Shown here: piece by piece, positions 10,154 to 20,801 of the stretch
Position numbering within the stretch: the first letter of the stretch is position 1
How the letters are laid out: the number at the start of each line of letters is the position of its first letter
From: Hippasteria phrygiana
Lineage: Eukaryota > Echinodermata > Asteroidea > Valvatida > Goniasteridae
NCBI GenBank assembly: GCA_037893225.1
Contig: JAZGUH010000088.1
Span: forward strand, 904,501 to 968,500
DNA: 64,000 bases
Reading direction: 5' to 3'
Made by a program: the position numbers and the translations under genes
Notes under the pieces: generated by a model
Database searches by the model: none
Told to the model about the DNA's origin: nothing
What the model saw: the letters and a program-made list of their open reading frames with translations, nothing else

Positions 10154-10647
10154 ATAGCGAAACACAAATACATGTATCCGCGTATATCCGCGTATATCCA
10201 CCTCCTGGGTGGACTTAAACTGTTCCCATAGAGCTATATTTAATTACTAGAGCGCTGACTCGATGTACAAAGTAATGCCTGCTGGGCGCATCCATGTTTG
10301 TGCACAAACCTATGGAAAACTCGAAATTTTGTACGGCTATTTGCATATCTGCGTTTGTATTCTTTAAAGTTGCGTTATTCGAAGCCGATACGCAAAAATC
10401 CGAAACGCACAATCAGTAAATGAGTTTCATTTTGCTCTGCGCAAACAACGCAAATAACCGTCATGACGCGCTTAAGTTGTTTGCGTATGTTGTACTTCTG
10501 CGTTGCATTTAGAGCATCCTCGACTCCATGGGCGCGTGTGCGTTCCTTCGAGCAAGGCATGGTGGGAAAACATGGCGCCGCAAGATCGTGCCCATGGTAA
10601 CGAGGTTGCATTTAGAGTACACTTTTAAGTGTACGCGCAGGAACGAT
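10154..10647. other. Intergenic, no gene recognised
   Basis: There is no credible coding frame. ACTAGAGCGCT at about 10246-10256 recurs inverted near 15145-15155, just outside the following TTAA element, so that element may have landed in an older repeat. Confidence 0.4.
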
Positions 10648-10956
10648 TTAAAGGGGCTGTGTCGTCGCGCCATGCCATCTCGCGTTAACGAATCAAATAT
10701 TGGAGTGCGCCCCCTTGCGCTTTATTTCGGTTATGTGCTATTTTTAACCTCCATCCGTTTGTTATGGCTGTTCTGAGAATTGGCTTTTGGAAACTACACC
10801 CCCTGGAACATGCACGCATGTCCAGCGTCTGCGTACTGAAATACACATACGTGTACCTGCATACTTATAAACAAGTAGCATCACATCGTGGCACTCAGTT
10901 CTCTAAGAAAAAAACCGTTCAAATTTCATCTGTTTATTTCATAAAATTTCATTCAC

Positions 10957-11349
10957 ATGTACACAAGTGCCATCGAATATTTGTCTGAAAGTTGCATAGA
11001 ACTGGAGGTTGGCGATATAGAAGTAGAACCTTACGCTGGAGAACCTATGACATGTACATGCCGAAACTTTTGCCAGAGAGGACGACTCGGCACACGGGGT
11101 GCTAGTCCATGTAAATGTGCACAGCAAAACTGCAACGTGTCTTGTCGCTGTGGGATAGTTCGCGCTAAATTTTGTACACAAAATCCCACAGGCGGGGTAT
11201 CCGTAAAAGGGTCTATGTATTATGTGTACATTCATCTGGATGTATCTTGTTCGTATCTTGCTTGTAAACTTAGGTCGATAAAAAGCTTTAGGCTTATTTT
11301 GACCCGTCACTTTAATAACAAAATTATCATGCTACTAAAAGAGGGGTAG
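10957..11349 (+). CDS. Possible Cys-rich protein or exon (CXC-like cluster)
   Basis: The frame of 130 codons has a start in a GDIEVEPY context and a cluster of cysteines: CTCRNFC, then SPCKCAQQNCNVSCRCG. The CxC...CxC spacing resembles zinc-binding CXC-type clusters, and codons 1-75 look protein-like. The C-terminal part looks non-coding, so the frame may be one exon. It lies inside the TTAA-flanked element and could be part of its gene set. No family was assigned; host origin is not excluded. Confidence 0.3.
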   Translation: MYTSAIEYLSESCIELEVGDIEVEPYAGEPMTCTCRNFCQRGRLGTRGASPCKCAQQNCNVSCRCGIVRAKFCTQNPTGGVSVKGSMYYVYIHLDVSCSYLACKLRSIKSFRLILTRHFNNKIIMLLKEG

Positions 11350-12011
11350 TGGCTGCACACAGTTCTTTAGCAGCGAAAAAAAAAATTAAAATCTAGAACT
11401 TAGAAGTACATTTTTTTTAAGCAGTTGATAGATAGAGCTGAAACAACTTTACTTGGTCGCTATTCCAATGGCACTTGTTAACAACTCGCTGTGTGGAACA
11501 ACATTTTCGCACATCAAGTCTACATGTAATGTATAGTCAACATGTACAGTACATATGTCAGCCCCTGTTAAAATTCCCCCTTACTGCCATTTTAACACTT
11601 GGTCCGACAGGAAAAGTTCCCACGATTTCGAAGCATGGTCCACCTCTATGTTCCAGTAAATTTAATTAGCACCCAGTAGCAGATTTTACCCCTAAGTTGA
11701 CCAAGTCCATATGTGGCTAAGACGACCCCTTTGTCTCAACACAGATAAGTAATTGACCAGATGGGGATGTGGCCAGAGAACCCAGCCAACATGGCTACAT
11801 TTTATGCCACTGGCTAAAACTGTTATGGCTGTCTGCCATTTTATGACCATGTCTAACACGTGTAGTCAGTAACTTTCTGATTGGCCACTCTCCATCCCAA
11901 GGTGGAATATCTGCCTGGTTTCATAATTTTGACCAATGAGATTGTTCCACCGAAATGGGCAGAGCGCGTGGTCAAGGAATAATATTCCCCCCCGATCGCC
12001 GGATTCTCCTC

Positions 12012-12148
12012 AGAAAGCGATTAAGACCTCTGGTGAGAAGGCTGTTCAGATTGAGTGCCCGTTTACACTATTATAGGAACGTTGTACTTTCCCTAAAGTC
12101 GTTTCTAATGATAGCCATTCTCACCCTCACCATTGTGCTCTGCTGATA
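12012..12148 (+). repeat. Exon-like duplicated block, copy 1
   Basis: A block of about 137-140 bases starting at GAAAGCGATTAAGACCTC is nearly identical to 13199-13335. Here it is preceded by CTCCTCAG and followed by CAG|GTAAGC, a good splice-donor context. See the finding on the two copies. Confidence 0.85.
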
Positions 12149-13198
12149 CAGGTAAGCCTATTTTTCATTGTATAAAAGAAGTTTGTATTTCCTATTACCA
12201 TTTGACTTATGTGCAGGACACTTTGTATTTTGAATTATGTTGACTCGGTTTGAGACAATCTCAAGATGGGTGGAACAACCCCAGTATATTGAGTCAGCAT
12301 TCGTTGCCTTCAGCTATTAACCTTTTTTGCCTTGTACCCTGTATTTACTTGTATTATATTGCTGATATTTGGTCGACTCTTGATCGATGTCACTTTTGCT
12401 GTTATTTATTGACCGAAATTATCATGTTCGGTTTTGTATATCATTGATTTCCCGATAGTATTGGAAGATCCATTTGTGATTGCCGATTACCATTCTGTTA
12501 TGACTGCAGTATTCACTTAAATCGGTCACTATACTCTCAGTCCGTGTACAATTATATTTTCCTCTTGGTTGATTTCCGATTACTTTGAATATTCTTGTTG
12601 CATACTTTTTTATATGATACCTCGTGGCCTAAAACTTCGATCATTCGTATGACATGACCAATAATTCATACATGCACGTTTTTCCGTAAATTAACTGGTC
12701 TTGTTCACGAGATTTCCAATATTTTGATTGTCTTCCAAATTGTGTGTGTATAGGCCTACACATTACCTTCCTTTTCTGTTATGTCCCGTGACATCCTGCT
12801 GACTATTAATTGTGTACAGCAAGTGTGTACAAACCACATGGAACTTGCCCCAGGATGACCTTGAGTAAGGTTACCGCAATGCGCTATAGGCCAACACAAT
12901 TGGGTTTTGGCCAAGTCAATTATTCCCTGATGTTTTGATTAGCATTTTATGGTATTTACCACTGCGGAGTACTGACCGTGGTTATCATGTTCTGGGTGAA
13001 CTTTTGATCAATGTATAGTTATACTGAAAGTGTCATTCCACTGGAAATGTGTTCTGGGCGAACATCCCAAAAAGATATGCAGTTTGACCTCTTTCCTTTT
13101 TTTGTAAGCATTCTTTTAAGCGTTTCATATTTTAGTTAGAGATATTGCTTTTAGATTTTTAGTTCTGTATACAAATATGTTGATCCTCGATAATTCAG

Positions 13199-13335
13199 AA
13201 AGCGATTAAGACCTCTGGTGAGAAGGCTGTTCAGATTGAGTGCCCGTTTACACTATTGGGAACGTTGTACTTTCCCTAAAGTCGTTTCTAATGATAGCCA
13301 TTCTCACCCTCACCATTGTGCTCTGCTGATACAGA
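13199..13335 (+). repeat. Exon-like duplicated block, copy 2
   Basis: The sequence is the same as 12012-12148 apart from a 3-4-base gap, but the donor is replaced: GATACAG runs into AGAGTACTTTCC. It is about 1.2 kb downstream in the same orientation. The two copies could be terminal repeats, tandem exons or a spliced re-insertion. Confidence 0.8.
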
Positions 13336-14231
13336 GAGTACTTTCCATATAGGTCATGCTTTGGGGAGCCGACCCGGTTCGCCTCCCCACACACCTGTCC
13401 CATTCCCCTGTTCGTGATATCATCGGAACTCGGTTTGTGTGCCTGAACCCTGATCTTCGGACTCGGAGCCACCCCCGTGTCAAGCCTCAGTCAAGTCCAT
13501 CAAGCCACACCCAAGTTCTGATGCAAGCGCCAGAAAACCCAGCTAAGATCCATAACCTGTATTTATAATATGATGTATTTGCCATTTTGTTTCTAATTGA
13601 ATTATCGTGTACCATATCAGTGCTAATCCTAACTGGATGAACCCTTGTTTATTTAGTAATTCCTGTGCCTATTCGATTCAAGGTACTTCTTTATTTTACA
13701 TTTTTCGGATTGAGTTTATTGCTCATGGATGTAGTCAAATTTTAATTATTGTTTAGCGATTCAAGACATTCATTCAATTGGGATTACTCACTGATTTGGC
13801 TTCTGAACTGAACTGAACTGCACCATTTGATTTATTTCTTATCCTCAATTCTATTGTTGTATGCACTGTATATTTTTTGTGATGACCTTGGGGTGATGAA
13901 TATTGAATTACAACATTTTATCCCGAGAAAGAGGATCAACGTAATAACTTGCTGTCCGTGTGGATTTATTTCTGAGCAAAGTTCCTTTAACAAAACTACG
14001 AACCTAGCAGGAACCCATTAAACGTTGGGACAACCTGTGACACATACATTACATGTACAGTATACATCCGATCCATGTACTCGGTATGTGAATTGTTCAT
14101 GTCATAAAAAGTAATAAGCGAATAATTCGTGCAAAACAGGTGAAAATTAGGGTTGTTTGAATATTTATCGGGGTGTTTATTTCTTTGTTTCTTCGGTAGT
14201 CATCTTTATCATAGTGATGTGGGGATCTGTG

Positions 14232-14458
14232 CGCCAGTGGCGTAAACACGGGGAAGGAGTTCAGGGGCCCGCCGATTTGTATTTCTTTTTTGTTTCGTAT
14301 ATTTAAAAAGGGGAAATTGTACACAAAGTGATGTTTCACATTTCAAGCGGTGTTTAGGGCAGGGGTATCCCCCGTTGAGAAAAAGTTCAAGATGCAGTAC
14401 TTCGTTGACAAATTCAATAATCATCCCCACTTTTCGACACGGATTTACTCGCCACTGG
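14232..14458. mobile_element. Degenerate hAT-like MITE
   Basis: CAGTGGCGTAAACAC at the left and TTACTCGCCACTG at the right are imperfect inverted ends of the CAGTGGCG type. No matching 8-bp duplication is visible. Confidence 0.55.
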
Positions 14459-15116
14459 TGAAATCTCATTTGTTTGGCGTATATTATTTACTGGTAATAC
14501 CTGTTATTATTGTGTTTATTATTTGATAGTGTTGAAATAACTCTTATGATGTAACTTTCCATAAATTTCTGCCGTCAAATGTAACACAAGGTCGTGGACT
14601 CAATATCGGCATCAGTATAGCTGTTTTACTTTGATTTGCTCATCATTGCACGCACAGCCGATTTTAGTCGAAATTTATTTCGATACATAGGCCTACAACT
14701 TTATTTTTGTATAGGAAGGGGCTGGTGCATTATTTATTTTACAATTATAAATACAGATTTACTTATTTACTTATTTTCGTTTAGTTCTGTCATGGCACAT
14801 TTTGGCGTTTGGCGGATGGGGTGTCACGTACTATGTTCGACTGTAGGCCTATCGTATATTTTTGGTGGCACAAACACATACAAAATACTTGTACATGCAG
14901 TATGTATCATAACTACAGGATCATGCATGCAGCAGTCATTGCAATTGTAATCTGATCTGGCGCGCGCGCCCTGTGGGTCAGCGCGCGCGAGCCCTGTAGG
15001 TCAGCGCGCGGTCGTGGGGTATTATTTGCAGTTACTGGGTTCATCTGCGTTCATCAGTTCGGGATTCAGTGTACAGCCGCAAGCCTGCTATGATCGTGAC
15101 GACACAGCCCCTTTAA

Positions 15117-15599
15117 AGTATCTCCGCGCCTAGCCTGGGGAGCTAGCGCTCTAGTAAATGTCATGTTACATCTGGCTCTGACGAAAACGTCTCAATATTT
15201 TCTGTTCCCGTCAATATATGCTCGCCGATATCTAACAACATCAAGATGTAGGCCTATGGACGGCACGGGGAACTTTTGAGACGTCTTGAAGAGATTCCTG
15301 AAGTGTTTCTTGACAAAACAAGGTGAAAATATTCCACTTTTTGGGCATCGGCTATACTTGTACACGTGCGCGCGCGTACACCAGCAGCGTCATATAGAAC
15401 AGTCGGATAACAACTTATCGTGCGCTGAATGAACTAACTGTTCTATGAGTTTTGTGCGTCGTGCTACCCCATTGTTGACGTCACTGAAGTAAGGAATACG
15501 TAGCACTTTTCACCTTGGATACGAACTTTCCTGAGAGATATATAGAGACGCCCATTTCTCTCCCAGTACACGTACTGACGTGCATGAAGTCTACTGTGG
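15117..15599. other. Intergenic, no gene recognised
   Basis: It contains unique-looking sequence with GCGCGC words and no coding frame or paired ends. Confidence 0.4.
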
Positions 15600-15937
15600 C
15601 AGATAAGGCGGACCCAGCAGATATGCTACATCACCCGGCTTAGATGGCATGGCAGCTTTGTGGAGAGCTCAGGTCATCGGTACGGGCGCACTAGGTACTG
15701 CAGGCCATCCACTACAGCTGATCCCATCTCCAGACGTCTCGACTCTGTCTTGCCTCTGGCCCCAGATGAGCGAAGCCGATAGAGTGAGGTTGACTCAGCG
15801 CAAATCTCCTTAATAAATCAAAGTCACGCGCAGGTGCCGTAACATCTCCACCGTCTCCCTCCCCTCCCTACCCCTCCCCACAGACACATCCTCCAGGACT
15901 ATCTTTCTACCGTGACGTGAGTGATCTTCAAAACAAA

Positions 15938-17379
15938 ATGACATCGACAACTTACTTACAGAGCAAGCATACGAACTGCAGGAAAGCCAAACAACGTCCG
16001 CTTAACTTTGCAGCCTGGAATGTGCGAACACTCCGTAATGGCCCCAATAGACCTAGCTATACGAAGAACTGCACTCGTTGGCAGAGAGCTTGCCAAATAC
16101 AACATTGACATAGCACACTTAGTAAAACTCGTTTTGCTGAGAAATGTCATCTCAAGGAACTTGGTGCTGGTTACACCTTTTTCTGGAGTGGTCGTCCTAG
16201 CGATGAACGTCATGAAGCTGGTGTTGGTTTTGCCGTGAAAAATCACATCGTAGATAAGCTTGAAAGTCTACCAGTGGGTATCAACGACCGCTTAATGACT
16301 TTGCGTCTGTCTCTCACAGCGAAACAACATGCCACCATAGTCAGCGTGTATGCACCTACCATGACGAACCCGGATGAGTTCTATGATGATCTGGAACAAG
16401 CAATTTCCCAGGTTCCCACAAAAGACAAACTCATAATTCTCGGCGACTTGAATGCTCGTGTTGGCTCTGACCATCATACATGGCAGAGCATAATAGGGAA
16501 GCATGGTATCGGTACTTGCAATTCAAATGGTCTGCTTCTCCTCACGAAATGTGCAGAACATAACCTCACCATCAGCAACACTTTGTTTCGACTTCCGAAT
16601 AAAAACAAAACGTCATGGATGCATCCCCGCTCAAAACATTGGCACCTGATTGATTATATTATAATCAGGAAGAGGGACATGGCAGATGTGAAAATCACCA
16701 AGGCTATGAGAGGAGCCGACTGCTCGACTGACCATCGACTTATCCGTGCCAAGTTCAACTTCAACATCAAACCACTCAGGAAACATCAAGGCAAGAAGCC
16801 ACCAAAGAAGCTCAATGTTACCAAATTGAAGACCGCCGCTGTAAAATGTGAACTGTGCAGTGCAATGTACCAGCAGTTCAACTCTGCTGACTTGGTCTCA
16901 GGTGACATTGAAGCTGACTGGAAATGCTTCAAAGATGCAGTCCACACGGCAGCTTTTGAAACTTTGGGCCCTGTTCTACGGAAACACCAAGATTGGTTTG
17001 ATGAAAATGATGAGGAGATCAAGAAACTTCTTGAAGAGAAACACCGCTTACACCTATCCATGATCAATGATGAAACATCCGCATCAAAGAGAGCAGCCTT
17101 CCAGAACATCCGTAAGACGCTGCAGGCCAGACTTCTGAAGAAGTTCTATGATGCGCTTAAGACAATTTATGGGCCAAAATCAAGTGGCTCTACTCCCGTC
17201 CTGAGCTCTGATGAATCCACACTCATCACAGATAAGAACCTCATCGGACCGCTGGGCTTCCCACTTTGAAAATCTGTTAAACAGAGACTCAAACATCAGC
17301 TCCGAGGCAATAGACCAACTGCCTCAAAGCACTGTCAATGTAGCCCTAGCTGAAGTGCCCACTACTGCCGAGACCGAAG
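15938..17379 (+). pseudogene. Endonuclease (APE) half of the non-LTR ORF
   Basis: It starts at ATG 15938. LNFAAWNVRTL is the first APE motif. Frameshifts near 16040, 16120 and 17240 break the frame. The longest piece (about 16130-17269) holds GDLNARVG (near 16442), the SW...HLIDYI block and STDHRLI, the catalytic Asp-His. The tail leads into the RT linker RWASHFENLLN. In these elements the enzyme nicks target DNA to prime reverse transcription. The three breaks make this copy inactive. Confidence 0.88.
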
Positions 17380-17462
17380 TAGTCTTGGTTCCAAGACGTC
17401 CTTAGCGCGGTGCGACGTACAGCGCGCACGGCAGCGCCCTCTGGCTACAAACACACACACAC

Positions 17463-17825
17463 CCACCCAAGTGTGTAAACACCGGCAATCGCGGACCTCC
17501 TATTGTCCCTCTTTTGTACACGATTTTCAACCGTGGACCTTGACACAATCGCGGACCCTAGTGTCCTCTTTGTTGAAGGTCCACGGTCTGAATAGCTATA
17601 CAAACGCACACACCCAGTCGTACTTCCCCAATACGTCCGAGGACAATGCTTTGTGTTTCCTATTGTTCCTATAATATAACCAACCCCCATAGACTAAGCA
17701 CGTATCCTTACGTTCGAGGACCAATTTCAACAAAAGACTCTACGTTCGAGGACTGAAAGGTTTCTTTGTGTTTCCTTTCTTCTCTTGTCCTCGGAGATAT
17801 ATACAGTGCACGTACACCCACACAC
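17463..17825. repeat. Dispersed repeat (GTGTAAACACC...GGACCTCCTATTG) inside the Mutator arm
   Basis: It shares ACACC-GCAATCG-GGACCTCCTATTG and ACACGATTTTCA segments with 27393-27545 and, inverted, with 45624-45775. It sits within (CA)n of the left arm, so it arrived after the Mutator-like arms formed or marks slippage there. Confidence 0.65.
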
Positions 17826-17954
17826 ACACACGCCAAGGCCAAATCGCTAAGAACGTCTTGGGTATTTCGCGACCTGCTTATGCATAATTTAACAGGCGGG
17901 TCAAACGAATAATCGCGCTTGCGTACTGGAGGAAACTCATGTTTAAGTAATAAC

Positions 17955-18400
17955 TTACTAGTCAGTTAACGTTCTGAGCAGAGTGATTCTGGACTGGCAA
18001 ACAGGATTGAGAAATCTTCGGATTGTTCCAAAAATGTGATCTGGAATATCAGACGTTATCTCTGCCAATTTCAGTCCCAGATGTTCAGCACGATGTAACT
18101 GATCAACGGCCAGAGCTTTCAATGGCACGACGACAATAATCAGCGCTTTCTCCTGTTTGCATTCGGTTACTTCGTTCATGGAGGTAGGAAACACCTGCAT
18201 GCTTCGTTCAAGAAATCTAAGACCAATGGAGCAGCTTGAAAAATTACACTCTTGCCAAATCCCGTTGGTAAATTAACAAACAAATCATGGCCACTTACAA
18301 ATTGATGAATGGCACTGATCTGATGACTTTTTAGCTTTCCAAAGCCCAGTTTTTTTGCTGTAAAATCGATCGCTTGGTACATGGTCCACGGGGTCAGACA
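17955..18400 (-). pseudogene. RecQ-type DEAD-box helicase fragment captured by the Mutator-like element
   Basis: On the minus strand, LGFGKLKSHQ...FVSGHDLFVNL is followed by NLPTGFGKSVIFQ, the Walker A (motif I) region of RecQ-like helicases. After a frame change near 18180-18200 comes IIVVVPLKALAVDQLHRAEH, the motif Ia region. Only about 130 codons remain; DEAH and later motifs are absent. RecQ enzymes unwind DNA 3'-5', but this piece cannot. It lies wholly between the transposon arms, so it is a captured gene piece or a relic of a coding ancestor. Confidence 0.75.
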
Positions 18401-18711
18401 TTTTTTCTAACAAACAACGAATGGCTTGGTACTGCGCTGCACGTTCATACGTACGTACACGTAAACCCGACGTGAGTACAGAAACTAGACTTAGTGAGTG
18501 TTGGCTATTTACATGCAATAATGCAGCTACGTCACACGCGCATGCAAATGCCACACAGTTCTGCTCGCGATTTCGCGAGCAGAACTTGCGAAATACCCAA
18601 GACGTTCTTAGCGATTTGGCCTTGGCGTGTGTGTGTGTAGCGAGAGGGCGCTGTCGGCCGGCCGTGCGCGCTATACGTCGCACCGCTAAGGACGTCTTGG
18701 AACCAAGACTA

Positions 18712-19809
18712 AGACCGAAGAAGCCAGTGATGCACTATCCATGGGCAAAGCATCTGGTTCCGACTCGATTCCTGCCGAGATATATACAAAGCAGGAGATG
18801 CTTCGTTTGTGCAACTCCTCACAGAGCTATTCAAACTGATGTGGATCAAGGGACTGCTCCCCCAAGAGTTCAAGGATGCCTCTATTGTCCACATTTATCA
18901 CCGCTTCATGCGTGACAACCACAGAGGAATCTCCCTGCTGGTCATTGCTGGTAAGATCCTGGCCAGAATCATGCTCAATCGCTTCACAACACACATTGCC
19001 AACACATTTCTACCTGACAGCCAGTGTGATTTCATAAAAGGAAGAGGTACAGCCGACATGATCTTTGCAGCCCGGCAGCTACAAGAGAAATGCAGAGAGC
19101 AAAAATACCGACCTCTACTGTGTCTCCGTCGACTTGACAAAGGCATTCGACACTGTCAGTAGAAAACGCCTCTGGAAACTCTTGTCCAAAATTGGCTGCC
19201 CTGAAAAGTATATCGAGATGGTGAAGCAGTTTCATGATGGTATGGTGGCGCGAGTATTGGATGATGGGGTGTCTTCAAAAGCCTTCCCTGTATCAAATGG
19301 AGTTAAACAAGGCTGTGTCCTTGCACCAACGCTCTTCAGTGTCGTGTTTGCTAGCATGCTTCTTGATGCTTTCCGTGACATCAACATCGTCGTAAAGTTG
19401 AGATTCAGGACTGAGGGAAAACTCTTCAATCTCAGAAGACTTCAGGGGAAAACGAAGGTATTTGATGAATTAGTTCGTTAACTCCTATATGCCGATGACT
19501 GCGCTCTTGTCGCCCAAACTCAGGAGGACTTACAACTCATCATGGACTGCTTCGCAACAGCTTGCTCACGCTTTGGGCTTTCAATCAGTCTAAAAAAGAC
19601 AGAGGTGTTGTTTCAACCTGCTCCCAGAAAGCCATATGTTCCTCCAGTCATCACCATTGGAGATCACATCCTTCATTCTGTGGACAAGTTTACATACCTG
19701 GGCAGCACCCTGTCAAGAGAGGGCCACATAGACAAGGAAATCGCTCACCGGATATCCAAAGCCAGCTCAGCATTCGGAAGATTTCGTGAGCGTCTGTGGA
19801 ATAGAAGAG
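18712..19809 (+). pseudogene. Reverse transcriptase part of the non-LTR ORF
   Basis: The frame continues the linker across the Mutator-like insert. It shows DNHRGISLL, QCDFIKGRGT, then a frameshift near 19110 into VDLTKAFDTVSR (RT motif A), NGVKQGCVLAPTLFS (motif B region) and, after an in-frame TAA at 19479-19481, LLYADDCALVAQ with the catalytic YADD. KKTEVLFQP, TYLGSTLS and KASSAFGRFRERLWN follow to the foldback insertion. The domain order is normal for the family; the stop and frameshift make it inactive. Confidence 0.9.
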
Positions 19810-20789
19810 TATGGTGTACTATTTACGACACATCGCTTTGCCTCTTCCATACGCGACGCGACTATACGACGCGACGGCACGACGGCTGCGTTGCATCGTG
19901 CCGTCGCGTCGTGCCGTCGCTTCTTTCCCATTACTTCTGGCGTCGCGTCGTGCGTCGCGTCGTGCCGTCGCGTCGTTCCTGAGTATCATTAGCCTTTTAG
20001 AGGTATGGCGGACACAATAGGAGGGCGTTATTTGATTTGGGTAAAACCTGTGTATTTATACCCAAATAAAATAGCGCCTTCCTATTGTGTCCGCCATACC
20101 TCTAAAAGGCTAATGATACTCAGGAACGAAATATTTTCTCTCTTTTCAATATTTATTTTGTCCCGCCAGACACCGCTGTTATCGCGGTACCGTTGTTGAT
20201 TCTGTAGATTGTTTGCTACGAAAATTGGGAAAATACAAACAGAATTCTAGCAAAATCGTCTTTTTACACATTTCAAATACACAGCTCAGGCCTTTTGTTC
20301 ACCGCGCGGTTTAAATTTAAATTTAAATTTATTAGCGGGTTATTCTGTAAGCCAGTTCGGTATTTCAACTGCGCATGTTTACAATAGCATGACCGGACTA
20401 CTCCACGCGAAACACGAAGCAAAACACGACGCGAAACACGACGCGAAACACGACGCGAATCACGACGCGAAACACGACGCGACGCACGACGCGAGCACGA
20501 CGCGACGCACGACGCGACGCACGACGCGACACACGACGCGACGCACGACGGTACGACGCGATGGGCGACGGAAGGGGCGACGTTGAGGAAAGAAAATCTG
20601 CAAGCTAGAAAAAAACGACGCGACGGCACGACGGCACGACGCGACGCACGACGCGCCGCCAGAAGTAATGGGAAAGAAGCGACGGCACGACGCGACGGCA
20701 CGATGCAACGCAGCCGTCGTGCCGTCGCGTCGTATAGTCGCGTCGCGTATGGAAGAGGCAAAGCGATGTGTCGTAAATAGTACACCATA
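19810..20789. mobile_element. Foldback transposon copy 2 (980 bp), 6-bp TSD
   Basis: It has the same TATGGTGTAC ends as 5754-8219, with GAAGAG duplicated at 19804-19809 and 20790-20795. The left arm is short and joins directly to the hairpin (about 19974-20127). The right half (20128-20789) is near-identical to 7552-8219 of copy 1. It landed in the retrotransposon; without it and one GAAGAG the RT frame is restored. Confidence 0.93.
19974..20127. repeat. Long perfect hairpin at the centre of foldback copy 2
   Basis: Arms begin CGTTCCTGAGTATCATTAGC and are mirrored to 20127. Symmetry is longer than in copy 1, where the left extension is absent. Confidence 0.85.
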
Positions 20790-20801
20790 GAAGAGGCATA
20801 A

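Larger units (their letters stand above)
10652..15112. mobile_element. 4.46-kb TTAA-flanked transposon (Kolobok/T2- or piggyBac-like)
   Basis: The inverted ends AGGGGCTGTGTCGTC / GACGACACAGCCCCT match 15 of 15 bases and each abuts TTAA (10648-10651 and 15113-15116). TTAA duplications are the rule for piggyBac and Kolobok; the combined TTAAAGGGG start resembles the TTAAAGGRR ends of T2/Kolobok elements. The interior holds a Cys-rich frame at 10957-11349, a duplicated 140-bp exon-like block and a CAGTGGCG-type MITE, but no transposase that I recognise. It may be non-autonomous, or an autonomous copy whose exons I cannot join. Confidence 0.7.
17380..18711. mobile_element. Mutator-like element with 9-bp TSD carrying a RecQ fragment
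   Basis: Ends of about 70 bases beginning TAGTCTTGGTTCCAAGACGT are inverted copies (small gaps). A perfect 9-bp duplication AGACCGAAG flanks them (17371-17379 and 18712-18720). A 9-bp duplication with long TIRs is the Mutator signature. The left arm is split by about 370 bases of another repeat (17463-17825), after which the symmetry resumes: CCAAGGCCAAATCGCTAAGA is mirrored at about 18582-18625. No transposase is present. The core carries a helicase fragment on the minus strand. Confidence 0.9.

Noticed and set aside
10246..15155. ACTAGAGCGCT inverted pair as ends of a larger element
   Set aside because: The match is only 11 bases, with no flanking duplication and no continuing similarity; it may be chance.
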